Shown one piece after another: positions 50,835 through 60,191 of a DNA stretch of 64,000 bases (position 1 is its first letter; each line of letters begins with the position of its first letter). The DNA is from an uncultured Muribaculaceae bacterium. GTDB taxonomy: Bacteria > Bacteroidota > Bacteroidia > Bacteroidales > Muribaculaceae. The translations under genes and the position numbers were made by a program. The notes under the pieces were generated by a model that was not told where the DNA came from, did not search any database, and saw only the letters and a list, made by a program, of their open reading frames with translations. Location of the stretch: assembly GCA_910583795.1 (NCBI GenBank), contig CAJTZQ010000007.1, positions 12,655 through 76,654 of the forward strand, in the 5' to 3' direction.

Positions 50835-52535
50835 ATGAAACAAATCATAGAGTGTGTTCCCAATTTTTCAGAAGGCAGGGATAAATCGGTTATTGATGCA
50901 ATTGTGTCCGATATAGAAAAGGGTGGCGAAGTCAGAGTCCTTGATGTTGACCCAGGAGAAGCTACCAACAGAACAGTCGTCACTTTCGTAGGAGAACCGG
51001 ATGCCGTTATCGAGGCGGCTCTCCGTGGCATGAAAAAAGCGGGGGAACTTATCGATATGCGTAACCACCATGGTGCTCACCCCCGCATGGGTGCCACTGA
51101 CGTCTGTCCATTGATACCTGTAAGCGGAATTACACTTGAAGAATGTGCTTCTCTTGCACGTAAACTTGCTGAAAAAGCAGCAAATGAGCTAAATATCCCA
51201 TGCTATTGCTACGAAGCGGCAGCATTCACACCTGAACGCAAAAACCTTGCTGTATGCCGCCAGGGTGAATATGAGGGTCTTGCAGATAGAATGGGGAAAG
51301 AAGACAAGGGTCCGGATTTCGGGAACAGACCATTTGACGACGGAGTGGCGCATACCGGATGTACAGCTGTCGGCGCACGAGACTTCCTGATTGCGGTAAA
51401 TTTCAATCTTAACACAACTTCAACACGAAGAGCAAATGCAATTGCATTTGATGTGCGTGAAAAAGGACGCCCGCAACGTGAAGGAGGTAAGCCCAACGGC
51501 AAACCGATGAAAGATACAGATGGCAATACGATCATGATTCCCGGAACGCTTAAGGCAACTAAAGCCATCGGATGGTTTATTGATGAGTACGGGATTGCCC
51601 AGGTTTCAATGAATATCACAGACATTTCCACCACTCCCCTACACGTCGCATTCGATGAGGTATGCCGTGCGGCAGCAGCAAGAGGTCTGCGTGTCACAGG
51701 TACGGAAATAGTAGGACTTGTGCCTAAACGTACCCTTATTGATGCAGGGAAGCACTACCTTCGCAAACAACAGCGTTCTGTCGGCATAAGCGAAGACGAG
51801 ATTATCAAGATAGCAGTGAAATCCATGGGTCTTGATGAACTCAAACCGTTTGTCCGCAATGAGAAGATAATAGAAGACATGCTGCAAGACAAACATGGGA
51901 AGAAACTTGTTGACATGACTTGCAAAGATTTTGCCGAGGAAACAGCTTCTGAATCTCCCGCTCCCGGTGGAGGAAGTATATCCGCATACATGGGAGCACT
52001 CGCCGCTGCTCTCGGAACTATGGTTGCAAACCTTTCTGCACACAAGGCAGGATGGGACGACCGTTGGGAAGAGTTTTCAGATGTCGCAGAAAAAGGACAC
52101 GCAATTCAAGACCGTCTTATTGCTCTTGTGGACGAAGACACTGAAGCATTCAACCGCATAATGGATGTGTTTGCGATGCCTAAAAAGACACCTGAAGAAA
52201 AAGAGGCACGTGCAAAGGCTCTTGAAGCAGCCACACTTTATGCCACAGAAGTGCCTCTCCGCACAATGCAGGCTGCTTATGACACATTTGATGTGCTTGA
52301 GGCAATGGCTTCAAAAGGAAATCCTGCATCTGTCAGCGACGCCGGAGTTGGAGCACTCGCAGCACGTAGCGCTGTCCTCGGCGCTCATCTCAACGTAAGA
52401 ATCAACGCTGCAGGATTAAAGAATCGCGAAAAAGCTGAAGAGATTCTCACAGCCGCTTCGGTGATAGCTTCTGCAGCCATTAATCGCGAGATGGAGATAT
52501 TAGGCATCGTGGATAAAGTAATTGACAAAGAATGA
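50835..52535 (+). CDS. ftcD: Bifunctional glutamate formiminotransferase / formimino-THF cyclodeaminase
   Basis: 566 residues fusing two enzymes. Residues 1 to ~330 are the formiminotransferase (IECVPNFSEGRDKSVIDAI, RNHHGAHPRMGATDVCPLIP with the catalytic His), and ~355-566 the cyclodeaminase (ETASESPAPGGGSISAYMGALAAALGTMVANLS). It takes the formimino group of formiminoglutamate to tetrahydrofolate and releases ammonia to give methenyl-THF. The domain order matches mammalian FTCD. It is the second hut gene, followed 11 bases later by hutI. Confidence 0.93.
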   Translation: MKQIIECVPNFSEGRDKSVIDAIVSDIEKGGEVRVLDVDPGEATNRTVVTFVGEPDAVIEAALRGMKKAGELIDMRNHHGAHPRMGATDVCPLIPVSGITLEECASLARKLAEKAANELNIPCYCYEAAAFTPERKNLAVCRQGEYEGLADRMGKEDKGPDFGNRPFDDGVAHTGCTAVGARDFLIAVNFNLNTTSTRRANAIAFDVREKGRPQREGGKPNGKPMKDTDGNTIMIPGTLKATKAIGWFIDEYGIAQVSMNITDISTTPLHVAFDEVCRAAAARGLRVTGTEIVGLVPKRTLIDAGKHYLRKQQRSVGISEDEIIKIAVKSMGLDELKPFVRNEKIIEDMLQDKHGKKLVDMTCKDFAEETASESPAPGGGSISAYMGALAAALGTMVANLSAHKAGWDDRWEEFSDVAEKGHAIQDRLIALVDEDTEAFNRIMDVFAMPKKTPEEKEARAKALEAATLYATEVPLRTMQAAYDTFDVLEAMASKGNPASVSDAGVGALAARSAVLGAHLNVRINAAGLKNREKAEEILTAASVIASAAINREMEILGIVDKVIDKE

Positions 52536-52546
52536 TGACTTAGATT

Positions 52547-53794
52547 ATGCAAAAAAAACTCATCATAACTAACGCCACTGTTGTCACCCCTGTAGGCAAT
52601 TCAGCCTGCAAGGGTGCCGACATGGCTAAATTAACTGTCATTGAAAATGCAGCTGTCAAAGTTACTGACGGAATCATCACTTACGTTGGTCCGGCAGCTG
52701 GATTGATTATAGATAGTGACATTGATTATTCCCTAATAGATGCGGAAGGACGTGTTGTTCTTCCCGGTTTTGTCGATTCTCATACGCATCTGATTTTTGG
52801 AGGGTATCGTCCTGATGAATTCAGTTGGCGTCTGAATGGGGAATCTTATATGAGCATAATGCAACGCGGTGGAGGGATTCAGTCAACTGTCAATGCAACA
52901 CGTTCCGAATCATGTGATGCTCTTGCAGATAAAGCCCAATGGTTCATCAATCGTATGTCTGAGATGGGTGTGACGACAGTTGAAGCCAAAAGCGGATACG
53001 GTCTTGACACAGAATCCGAACTCAAGATGCTCGAGGCAATAGATTGTCTTGCATCAACTCCGGGACAAAAGTTAAATATTGTCTCCACTTTCCTGGGCGC
53101 ACACGCTGTCCCCAAAGAGTATAAAGGTCGCACCGGTGAATATGTTGAACTCATGATCAACGAAATGATTCCTGCGGCAAAAGGTAAAGCCAAGTTTTTT
53201 GACATCTTCACTGAGAAAAATGTTTTCGAAATCGAAGATTCAAGAAAGTTGCTTAAAGCTGCACGTGAAGCAGGTTTTGAATTGAAACTTCATGCTGACG
53301 AAATAGTGACATTAGGTGGCGCGGAATTAGCAGCAGAAATGGGTGCTGTCTCTGCAGACCATCTTCTTCATGTGAGCGATGAGGGTGTTAAACAGATGGC
53401 TGAAAAAGGAGTGGTTGCAACTCTTCTCCCTTTAACGGCTTTCGCTTTGCGTGAGCCATTCGCCCCTGCAAGAAAATTCATAGAAGCCGGCGCCGCTGTA
53501 GCATTGGCTACCGATTTAAATCCGGGAAGCTGTTTCTCAGGATCAATACCTCTGACAATTGCCCTCGCTTGTATCTATATGAACATGACTATTGAGGAAA
53601 CAATCACTGCTTTGACCCTTAACGGGGCTGCGGCGGTTGGCATGGCTGATAAAATCGGATCGATCGAAACGGGTAAACAAGGTGATCTGGTAATGCTTGA
53701 GTTCTCAAACTACCGCATGTTGCCCTATTATGTCGGCATGAATTGTGTAAACACCACGATTCATAAAGGCAATATTGTGTATGAGGCAAGATAA
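52547..53794 (+). CDS. hutI: Imidazolonepropionase
   Basis: Hydrolyses imidazolone propionate to N-formimino-glutamate. 415 residues, amidohydrolase fold: VLPGFVDSHTHLIFGG with the HxH metal pair, TTVEAKSGYGLDTESELKML, AHAVPKEY, LHADEIVTLGGAELAAEMGAVSADHL and ATDLNPGSC with the metal Asp. Third hut gene, linked on both sides at short distance. Confidence 0.95.
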   Translation: MQKKLIITNATVVTPVGNSACKGADMAKLTVIENAAVKVTDGIITYVGPAAGLIIDSDIDYSLIDAEGRVVLPGFVDSHTHLIFGGYRPDEFSWRLNGESYMSIMQRGGGIQSTVNATRSESCDALADKAQWFINRMSEMGVTTVEAKSGYGLDTESELKMLEAIDCLASTPGQKLNIVSTFLGAHAVPKEYKGRTGEYVELMINEMIPAAKGKAKFFDIFTEKNVFEIEDSRKLLKAAREAGFELKLHADEIVTLGGAELAAEMGAVSADHLLHVSDEGVKQMAEKGVVATLLPLTAFALREPFAPARKFIEAGAAVALATDLNPGSCFSGSIPLTIALACIYMNMTIEETITALTLNGAAAVGMADKIGSIETGKQGDLVMLEFSNYRMLPYYVGMNCVNTTIHKGNIVYEAR

Positions 53795-53831
53795 CCTCAT
53801 ACAATTTTTTGAAAATAAATCTGACATCATT

Positions 53832-55337
53832 ATGGATAAAAATAATACTTATGCCATAGGCTCAGGACTCCTGACTTATGATATAATTGAAAAAATACTT
53901 AAAAACGGCACAAAGCTTACTCTTTCTGATGAGGCTAAACAAAAAATTCAGCATTGCCGCGACTATCTTGATAAAAAAGCTGAAAACCATTCCGCCCCGA
54001 TCTATGGTGTGACTACAGGATTCGGTTCTCTGTGTAACAAACATATTTCCCGCGAAGAACTTTCTACACTTCAGGAGAATCTTGTAAAAAGCCATTCCTG
54101 CAGTGTGGGCACGCCCGTGGATCCTGTAGTGGTTAAACTGATGCTTCTTCTCAAGGCTCATGCACTCTCTATGGGATTCAGCGGTGTTCAGTTAAAAACC
54201 GTGGAGCGCATCATTGATTTCTACAACAATGATATTCTTCCCATCGTATATGACAGAGGTTCTCTTGGTGCTTCAGGTGACCTCGCCCCTCTCGCAAACC
54301 TGTTCCTGCCACTTATTGGCGAAGGGGAGGTTATGTATAAGGGTGAAAAATACAGCGGCAAAGCTATACTTGAAAAGTTCAGCTGGGAACCGATCACACT
54401 CCAGTCGAAGGAAGGTCTTGCTCTTCTCAACGGCACACAATTCATGAGTGCAAACGGTATCAAGGCTCTTATCGATGCGTGGCACCTTGTAAATTGCTTC
54501 GACCTCTTCGGGGCAATGAGCCTTGAGGCATACGACGGCAGAATAGAACCGTTCTGGGAAGGGCTCCATAGGGTGCGTCCTCACCGCGGACAAATTGAAA
54601 CTGCCGAAATCTACAGAAAGATTCTCAAAGGGAGTGAAATTATAGAAAGAGAAAAGAAACATGTGCAGGACCCCTACTCTTTCCGTTGCATCCCACAGGT
54701 TCATGGTGCCGTAAAAGATGCTATGCACCATGTCACTGACGTGCTTCACACGGAGATCAATTCTGTCACTGACAATCCAACCGTATTCCCGGATGAAGAC
54801 ATGGTAGTAAGCGGTGGCAACTTCCATGGCGAACCTATTGCCCTTGTATTCGACTACATGGGAGTAGCACTCGCTGAACTTGGAAATATTTCAGAACGTC
54901 GTGTTGCACAACTCATACTCGGACAAAGAGGATTGCCGGAATTTCTGGTTGCCAAACCGGGTCTTAATTCCGGTTTCATGATTCCTCAATATGCCGACGC
55001 TTCTCTTGTGAGTCAGAACAAGATGTATGCATGGCCGGCTTCTTGCGACTCGATTGTTAGCTCCAACGGACAGGAAGACCTCGTTTCAATGGGGGCAAAC
55101 GCGGCAACCAAACTTCATAAGATCATCGACAACCTGAAAATTATCGCAGTTATCGAACTTATGAACGCAGCTCAGGGAATTGATTTCCGCCGTCCGCTCA
55201 AATCTTCTCCACAAATTGAGAAGGTAATGGAGGCTTACCGTAAGGAAGTTCCATTTGTAGAAGACGATGTTGTTATGAACGATTATATCCGCATGTCGCA
55301 ACATTTCCTTGAGAACTACGATATCAATCTTGATTGA
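53832..55337 (+). CDS. hutH: Histidine ammonia-lyase
   Basis: Removes ammonia from histidine to give urocanate, the first step of the pathway although the gene is last in the operon. 501 residues from the ATG at 53832; an upstream TTG frame overlaps hutI and is rejected. The self-formed MIO cofactor arises from A147-S148-G149 in LGASGDLAPLAN. Other motifs are YGVTTGFGSL and LNGTQFMSAN. Ends at a 17-base-stem terminator. Confidence 0.96.
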   Translation: MDKNNTYAIGSGLLTYDIIEKILKNGTKLTLSDEAKQKIQHCRDYLDKKAENHSAPIYGVTTGFGSLCNKHISREELSTLQENLVKSHSCSVGTPVDPVVVKLMLLLKAHALSMGFSGVQLKTVERIIDFYNNDILPIVYDRGSLGASGDLAPLANLFLPLIGEGEVMYKGEKYSGKAILEKFSWEPITLQSKEGLALLNGTQFMSANGIKALIDAWHLVNCFDLFGAMSLEAYDGRIEPFWEGLHRVRPHRGQIETAEIYRKILKGSEIIEREKKHVQDPYSFRCIPQVHGAVKDAMHHVTDVLHTEINSVTDNPTVFPDEDMVVSGGNFHGEPIALVFDYMGVALAELGNISERRVAQLILGQRGLPEFLVAKPGLNSGFMIPQYADASLVSQNKMYAWPASCDSIVSSNGQEDLVSMGANAATKLHKIIDNLKIIAVIELMNAAQGIDFRRPLKSSPQIEKVMEAYRKEVPFVEDDVVMNDYIRMSQHFLENYDINLD

Positions 55338-55367
55338 AGAAGAATGTAAAATCGCTATTTACACATA

Positions 55368-55409
55368 AGGACATCGGCTACAACAAATTTGAGTTGTAGC
55401 CGATGTCCT
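55368..55409 (+). terminator. Terminator of the hut operon
   Basis: A perfect 17-base stem (55368-55384 with 55393-55409) followed by GTTTTATT. It may also serve the convergent outer-membrane gene. Confidence 0.9.
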
Positions 55410-55545
55410 GTTTTATTCTAACCATAGATGTCAACTTTCAAGTCAACACCCTGAAAGCAATTGAATAGTAATTATATAATTTTTTTATTCAGAAAGACGC
55501 GAAGAAATTAGACCTCGGATTAAATTAATTTTAAACTAATCTTCA

Positions 55546-57774
55546 TCATTCATCATAATCTTTTTTTATCTCGCTATTATTCACAGAGAATGAGGCATTT
55601 TTAACCTGACTGCGAAGTCTGCCGAATGAATAGCTGATTCCAAGACCACAGTACGCATGAAATGTGCGGTGCCACAATCTTGAATAATAATTCTCGGTTT
55701 CAGTGGTGGATTTCCTTTTATACCATACGGGCACGAACGAAGATGCTTCGACCGAAACATTCAACGCTCCTGAAAAGAACGATTTGTAAATACTCAATCC
55801 ATAACTGAAATTGGAGGCTCCCCTACCCTGAAGCATGACAGAAGACGAATTGAAATAGGCATTAGCGTCAAGAAACAAGCCCCATGGAAGTTCCTGTTCA
55901 CAACGACCCGATACATTCCATTGCCAACCGGAGTTTTTCGTGTTTATCGCAATAGCACGATAATCTATCCAATAAACTCCGGCTGAAAAACGGAGAAATG
56001 TTTTAGGGAACAATCTCCCTGATGTATATCCACCGAAGTTATATGACCGTCTTAACCCGATGTTTCCGAAAGTGCGGTTTAGCAAACCTTCTGACATAAA
56101 TACCCGCGACAAGATCACATCATCCGTCAGAGCATAAGACAAATATACACTTGTATAAAACTTACCTATGTCTCTGCTCATCCTGAATTGAATATCATGA
56201 GAATTCTGAGGTTTCAGATGAGGGTTACCGTATGTAATCTCTCCAACATTGTCTGTATTGATAAACGGATCAAGTGCGGTTATATCTGGCACCTGTGATT
56301 TCATCTCGTAATTAAGTTCGAAAAGCAACCTGTCGCGAGTTATGAATGCCACTCTTGCGTATGGCAATATCGAGAGGCGTTTGTTTTTTATATCTCCAGA
56401 CATGCCGGTGGCGGATACTGAATGACGATATCCTTGCGCAAGGATTCCAAGCGTGGTTTCCCAGCGGTTGCCATAATATGTATATTTCGGGAAAATACTT
56501 CCGAATATCTCCCTAAGCCTGGTGTTAGAACTCAATGGTTTAACCGTCTGCTCTGGGGAGAAGACAAATATCTTTTCCACATCGTTGTCCCATCCCTCGT
56601 TACGGAATCTTAATTTCCCGAACAAACCTATCTCATTTCTTCTGTTTATTCGGTATGAACCGTCTCCCTGCAAAGTATGGGTGGCATAATCCTTCCTTGT
56701 GGCGTGACTGAAATCATAGATACCTTGAATCATGGAGTCATCCTCAGCATATTCCATATCATAGATTCCCTTCTCGTCGCTCCGTGTCGGACGGTTATAA
56801 AACTCATAACCGACATTGACATAGGAAGGATGATTCTGACTATTGAATATCTTTTCCCATTTCAGCGAAGCCTCGTATTCGGTATCCTTATATCTTGAGT
56901 CATCATTGAAGCCATAAGCAAGCAACGTATTGCCATCCCTGTCCGTTACATTCCTCTTCATTGAATGGTTTTGACGCGGATCTGTCTTGAAAAGACCTCT
57001 GGCATATAATGAAAGGAAAGATGTCTCGTCTGTGTCGTAGGAAGCTGAAAGTTCGATATTATGAAGATCTGTCTTGTAAGGTCCGTTTTTTGACTTGTCT
57101 ATTAAATAATAATCACACCCATTGATAGTTCTGGTTTCATCAATGCCTGATGTCATGTCATGCCCGTAAATCCAAGTGTTGGTATAGTTGCCTGAAAAAC
57201 TGAATCTCCTAACTTTTGACATTCCCCAGATGCCGTTTCTCCAGCTTTGGTCAGTAAGGTATGTCGATACCTGCGCACGATATCCTTCGAGACGAGATTT
57301 CGTGACTATATTCACTTCCAACGCCGTACCTTTATCCTCATTGACAACTTTCTTCAACTCTATCTTAGAAATTTGTGAAGCAGGAAGTGCCGTAAGCACC
57401 TGAGCGATATCTCCGGAAAGCATAGGATCTTTCAATCCATTGATCTTATAGACCAATGAAAGACCCTCCATGCTGGAAACACGGTTGTCGCCGCTTACTT
57501 CGAGTATTGGAATCCGTTTCATGGCACGAATAAGATTGGCATTAGCGAGTGTAGAGTCAGCCGCCACATTATATTCAAACTTATTTGCGGAATACTTGAA
57601 CAGGCGTTTGTGAGCCGTCACGACAATCTCCCGAAGCGTATCTGTCTTATGTGTAACAGTGTCATTAAGAGTGTATGTAAAGGCATTTATATCAGTCCAG
57701 CTTGTTAGAATCATCAATGAAAACAATACAAGAATCCAACCATTCCTCTCTTTTATAATCATATTCGAAATCAT
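55546..57774 (-). CDS. Outer membrane beta-barrel protein (OMP_b-brl_3-like, TonB-receptor-related)
   Basis: 742 residues. A signal sequence (WILVLFSLMILTSWTDINAF) is followed by a plug-like domain (TLREIVVTAHKRLFKYSANKFEYNV to LPASQISKIELKKVV) without the usual N-terminal carboxypeptidase-regulatory domain. A long aromatic-rich beta-barrel runs to the end (YGLSIYKSFFSGALNVSVEASSFVP). Substrate unknown. Its ATG overlaps the stop of the nitroreductase gene by four bases (ATGA), an unusual coupling of cytoplasmic enzymes with an outer-membrane protein. A second ATG at 57762 is possible. Confidence 0.8.
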   Translation of the reverse strand: MISNMIIKERNGWILVLFSLMILTSWTDINAFTYTLNDTVTHKTDTLREIVVTAHKRLFKYSANKFEYNVAADSTLANANLIRAMKRIPILEVSGDNRVSSMEGLSLVYKINGLKDPMLSGDIAQVLTALPASQISKIELKKVVNEDKGTALEVNIVTKSRLEGYRAQVSTYLTDQSWRNGIWGMSKVRRFSFSGNYTNTWIYGHDMTSGIDETRTINGCDYYLIDKSKNGPYKTDLHNIELSASYDTDETSFLSLYARGLFKTDPRQNHSMKRNVTDRDGNTLLAYGFNDDSRYKDTEYEASLKWEKIFNSQNHPSYVNVGYEFYNRPTRSDEKGIYDMEYAEDDSMIQGIYDFSHATRKDYATHTLQGDGSYRINRRNEIGLFGKLRFRNEGWDNDVEKIFVFSPEQTVKPLSSNTRLREIFGSIFPKYTYYGNRWETTLGILAQGYRHSVSATGMSGDIKNKRLSILPYARVAFITRDRLLFELNYEMKSQVPDITALDPFINTDNVGEITYGNPHLKPQNSHDIQFRMSRDIGKFYTSVYLSYALTDDVILSRVFMSEGLLNRTFGNIGLRRSYNFGGYTSGRLFPKTFLRFSAGVYWIDYRAIAINTKNSGWQWNVSGRCEQELPWGLFLDANAYFNSSSVMLQGRGASNFSYGLSIYKSFFSGALNVSVEASSFVPVWYKRKSTTETENYYSRLWHRTFHAYCGLGISYSFGRLRSQVKNASFSVNNSEIKKDYDE

Positions 57775-58538
57775 AGATATGACTCCCCTCCTGAAAGGGG
57801 CGCACCGTTACCCCACATGCATTCCGTGTCAGTAACGAAATTATAATTATATTTCGCTATCCCGAGATCTATCAGGTTCTTGGGATTGGAATCATCAACT
57901 TTGGCACAGATTTCTTTATTTCCACCGGTATGATCAATAAATAATCTTACCGGACGTTTATTGAGAGCAGAAGGGGCACATGCCACAGCCTCAAGACCAA
58001 CTTGAAGAATCGGATTCTCAGAAATAGCGGCATTTACTTCACTTTGCGGCTCAAAGAATTGCTCAGAAGCCATCACCTTTCTGTGAACCATCTTCGCCAT
58101 CATTCTTGCCAACAACTTTGTCTTATTCAAAGGATAGCCTAATAGAATCAAGAACAATATCTTTTCCCCTGCCCTCAACTGTGCCTTGACTTTATGCTCA
58201 TCATATGTACCTCCGACAAAACATGTACCTATTCCGAGTTCCACAGCTTTGATTACAAATTGTTCGGCATAATAACCGGCTCGTTCAAGTACATCAGGGG
58301 CAGCCATATCAACTACAGCCGCCACATAATTTCTCGGGTTTGTAAAAACACCGTAAGACTTGCTGAATCCAGCAAGCGGATCAGGGTCGTCCGTAATCAA
58401 TTGGAATTTCAATCCCGGCTGGTGAGTATTGATCATAGTCAGCAAGGATTTTAATTTCTTGACATGTTCCATTGTCAGAGGTTCCTCCGTAAATGCTCTG
58501 ACAGAATGCCGTTGTTGTAATAACTGGAGAGGAGTCAT
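57771..58538 (-). CDS. Nitroreductase-family flavoprotein
   Basis: 255 residues. RHSVRAFTEEPL at the N-terminus is the FMN-phosphate site of the family, and GYYAEQFVIKAVELGIGTCFVGG and ILLGYP are further motifs. A later segment (VACAPSALNKRPVRLF) corresponds to the SPS(A)xNxQP region. The fold is two half-domains (TM1586-like NADPH oxidoreductase type), so a specific nitro substrate should not be assumed. Its ATG overlaps the rlmD stop by four bases. Confidence 0.85.
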   Translation of the reverse strand: MTPLQLLQQRHSVRAFTEEPLTMEHVKKLKSLLTMINTHQPGLKFQLITDDPDPLAGFSKSYGVFTNPRNYVAAVVDMAAPDVLERAGYYAEQFVIKAVELGIGTCFVGGTYDEHKVKAQLRAGEKILFLILLGYPLNKTKLLARMMAKMVHRKVMASEQFFEPQSEVNAAISENPILQVGLEAVACAPSALNKRPVRLFIDHTGGNKEICAKVDDSNPKNLIDLGIAKYNYNFVTDTECMWGNGAPLSGGESYL

Positions 58539-60001
58539 GATTGTTTCCTTAATTCAAGACGCACCACGTTCTCCACATGGTGGGTATGCGGGAACATATC
58601 GACAGGTTGAACTGCTGTCACTTTATATTTTGCATCAAGAAGAGCAAGATCTCTTGCCTGAGTGGCTGGATTGCAGCTTACGTAAACAATTATTTCCGGA
58701 CTTGCATTCAAGATTACTTTCACCACATCCTCATGCATTCCTGCACGCGGAGGGTCAACAATCATTACGTCAGGATTGCCATGTTTCCTTACAAATTCAT
58801 CAGTAAGTATATCCTTCATGTCTCCTGCATAGAACAGAGTATTGTCAAGACCGTTTACACGGGCGTTAAGCTTGGCATCCTCTATTGCCTCTTCCACATA
58901 TTCAATTCCTATAACCTGTCGAGCCTGACGTGCCACAAAATTTGCGATAGTTCCGGTTCCGGTATATAGATCATATACAAGAGGCTTCCTATCAGCACAA
59001 TTAATAGCGTGAGGATCAAGCCCTGCGAACGACCGTGCCACCTTATACAATTCGTATGCCTGAACAGAATTGGTCTGATAGAAAGATTTGGCATTTATGC
59101 GGAATTTCAGACCCTCCATCTCCTCTTCTATATATTCCGGGCCGCTGAACGACAACACCTCTTGATCCGCAATGCTGTCGTTTAGTTTTTTATTAATTAC
59201 ATATAATAAAGATGTGATCTCCGGAAATCTATTTTTTATCGTGCCCAAAATGTCTTTTATAGCGTTGTCATTTTCTTCTCCAAAAGTAAGACAGACCATA
59301 ATCTGCCCGGTAGAAGCAATCCTGAGCATAAGTGTGCGAAGCAGACCAAAATTATTCTTAATATTATAAAAAGAATAACCTTTCGATTCGGCATATTCAT
59401 AGATAAAATTTCTGATCTCGTCACCTTTCTTATCCTGAAGATGGCATTTTTCTATATGCAGAACCTTGTCGAATGCTCCGGGAATATGAAAACCCAATGC
59501 ATTTCCGCTGTCGTTAAACTCTTTTCCGGATTTAATATCGTCCCACGATCTCCATTTTTTATCAGAGAATGTGTATTCCATCTTGTTTCGGTAACCCCAT
59601 TCCTGACAAGACCCGAGAGTATCACGAATCTCAGGCAGCTCTACTTTGGCGATTCTCTCAAGTGCATCCACCACCTGTTGACGCTTATGTTTAAGTTGCA
59701 ATTTGTAAGGGAGGTGCTGCCACTTACAACCGCCACACGTGCCGAATGAATTGCATTTTGCTTCGATTCTATCTGCCGATGGCGTAATTATTTTTGAGAT
59801 ATGTGCTTCAGCGTAATTATGCTTTTTTCTATCGATTTTCAAATCCACCACATCGCCCGGAGCTCCATAAGGGATGAACACAACTATCGGAGATTCATCT
59901 GTTTCGCGAATCTTGATTCTTGCCAAAGATTTACCTTCGGCAGCCACTCCGGTGATCTCTACGTTATGAATTTCTGGAAGTTCTTTTCTTTTTCTTGCCA
60001 T
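58535..60001 (-). CDS. rlmD: 23S rRNA (uracil-1939 C5)-methyltransferase, RlmD/RumA family
   Basis: 488 residues from the ATG at 60001 (MARKRKELPEIHNVEITG); an upstream GTG is rejected. An N-terminal TRAM domain (about 10-70) is followed by the iron-sulfur motif CNSFGTCGGCKWQ (C83, C89, C92) and a C-terminal SAM domain with YDLYTGTGTIANF, IVDPPRAGMHEDV and the catalytic Cys of YVSCNPATQARDL. RlmD, RlmCD and RlmC cannot be told apart firmly by eye. First gene of a three-gene operon with a short leader. Confidence 0.87.
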   Translation of the reverse strand: MARKRKELPEIHNVEITGVAAEGKSLARIKIRETDESPIVVFIPYGAPGDVVDLKIDRKKHNYAEAHISKIITPSADRIEAKCNSFGTCGGCKWQHLPYKLQLKHKRQQVVDALERIAKVELPEIRDTLGSCQEWGYRNKMEYTFSDKKWRSWDDIKSGKEFNDSGNALGFHIPGAFDKVLHIEKCHLQDKKGDEIRNFIYEYAESKGYSFYNIKNNFGLLRTLMLRIASTGQIMVCLTFGEENDNAIKDILGTIKNRFPEITSLLYVINKKLNDSIADQEVLSFSGPEYIEEEMEGLKFRINAKSFYQTNSVQAYELYKVARSFAGLDPHAINCADRKPLVYDLYTGTGTIANFVARQARQVIGIEYVEEAIEDAKLNARVNGLDNTLFYAGDMKDILTDEFVRKHGNPDVMIVDPPRAGMHEDVVKVILNASPEIIVYVSCNPATQARDLALLDAKYKVTAVQPVDMFPHTHHVENVVRLELRKQS

Positions 60002-60022
60002 TTTTGACACAATTTAAGACTG

Positions 60023-60060
60023 CAAAATTAGTGAAATTCCCAGAGAATTTATTAAATTTG
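60023..60060. promoter_or_regulatory. Divergent promoters of rlmD and ppdK
   Basis: TAATTTTG on the minus strand (60023-60030) serves rlmD with a leader of about 15 bases. TAAATTTG on the plus strand (60053-60060) serves ppdK with a leader of about 125 bases. The two face away from each other and their -33 regions overlap. Confidence 0.6.
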
Positions 60061-60191
60061 CACATCGAAATTGAAATGCTGAATAATCTAAGTTGAAAAA
60101 CCCAAAATTAAAGCCTTAGACACCGATACTTCAAGAGCCGTTTGTGTCGGTTTGGCTTAAGATTGATTTTTTTAATAATTATTATATAACT

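Noticed and set aside
53775..53831. Upstream TTG start for hutH
   Set aside because: It lies inside the end of hutI, and the conserved HutH sequence starts after the ATG at 53832.
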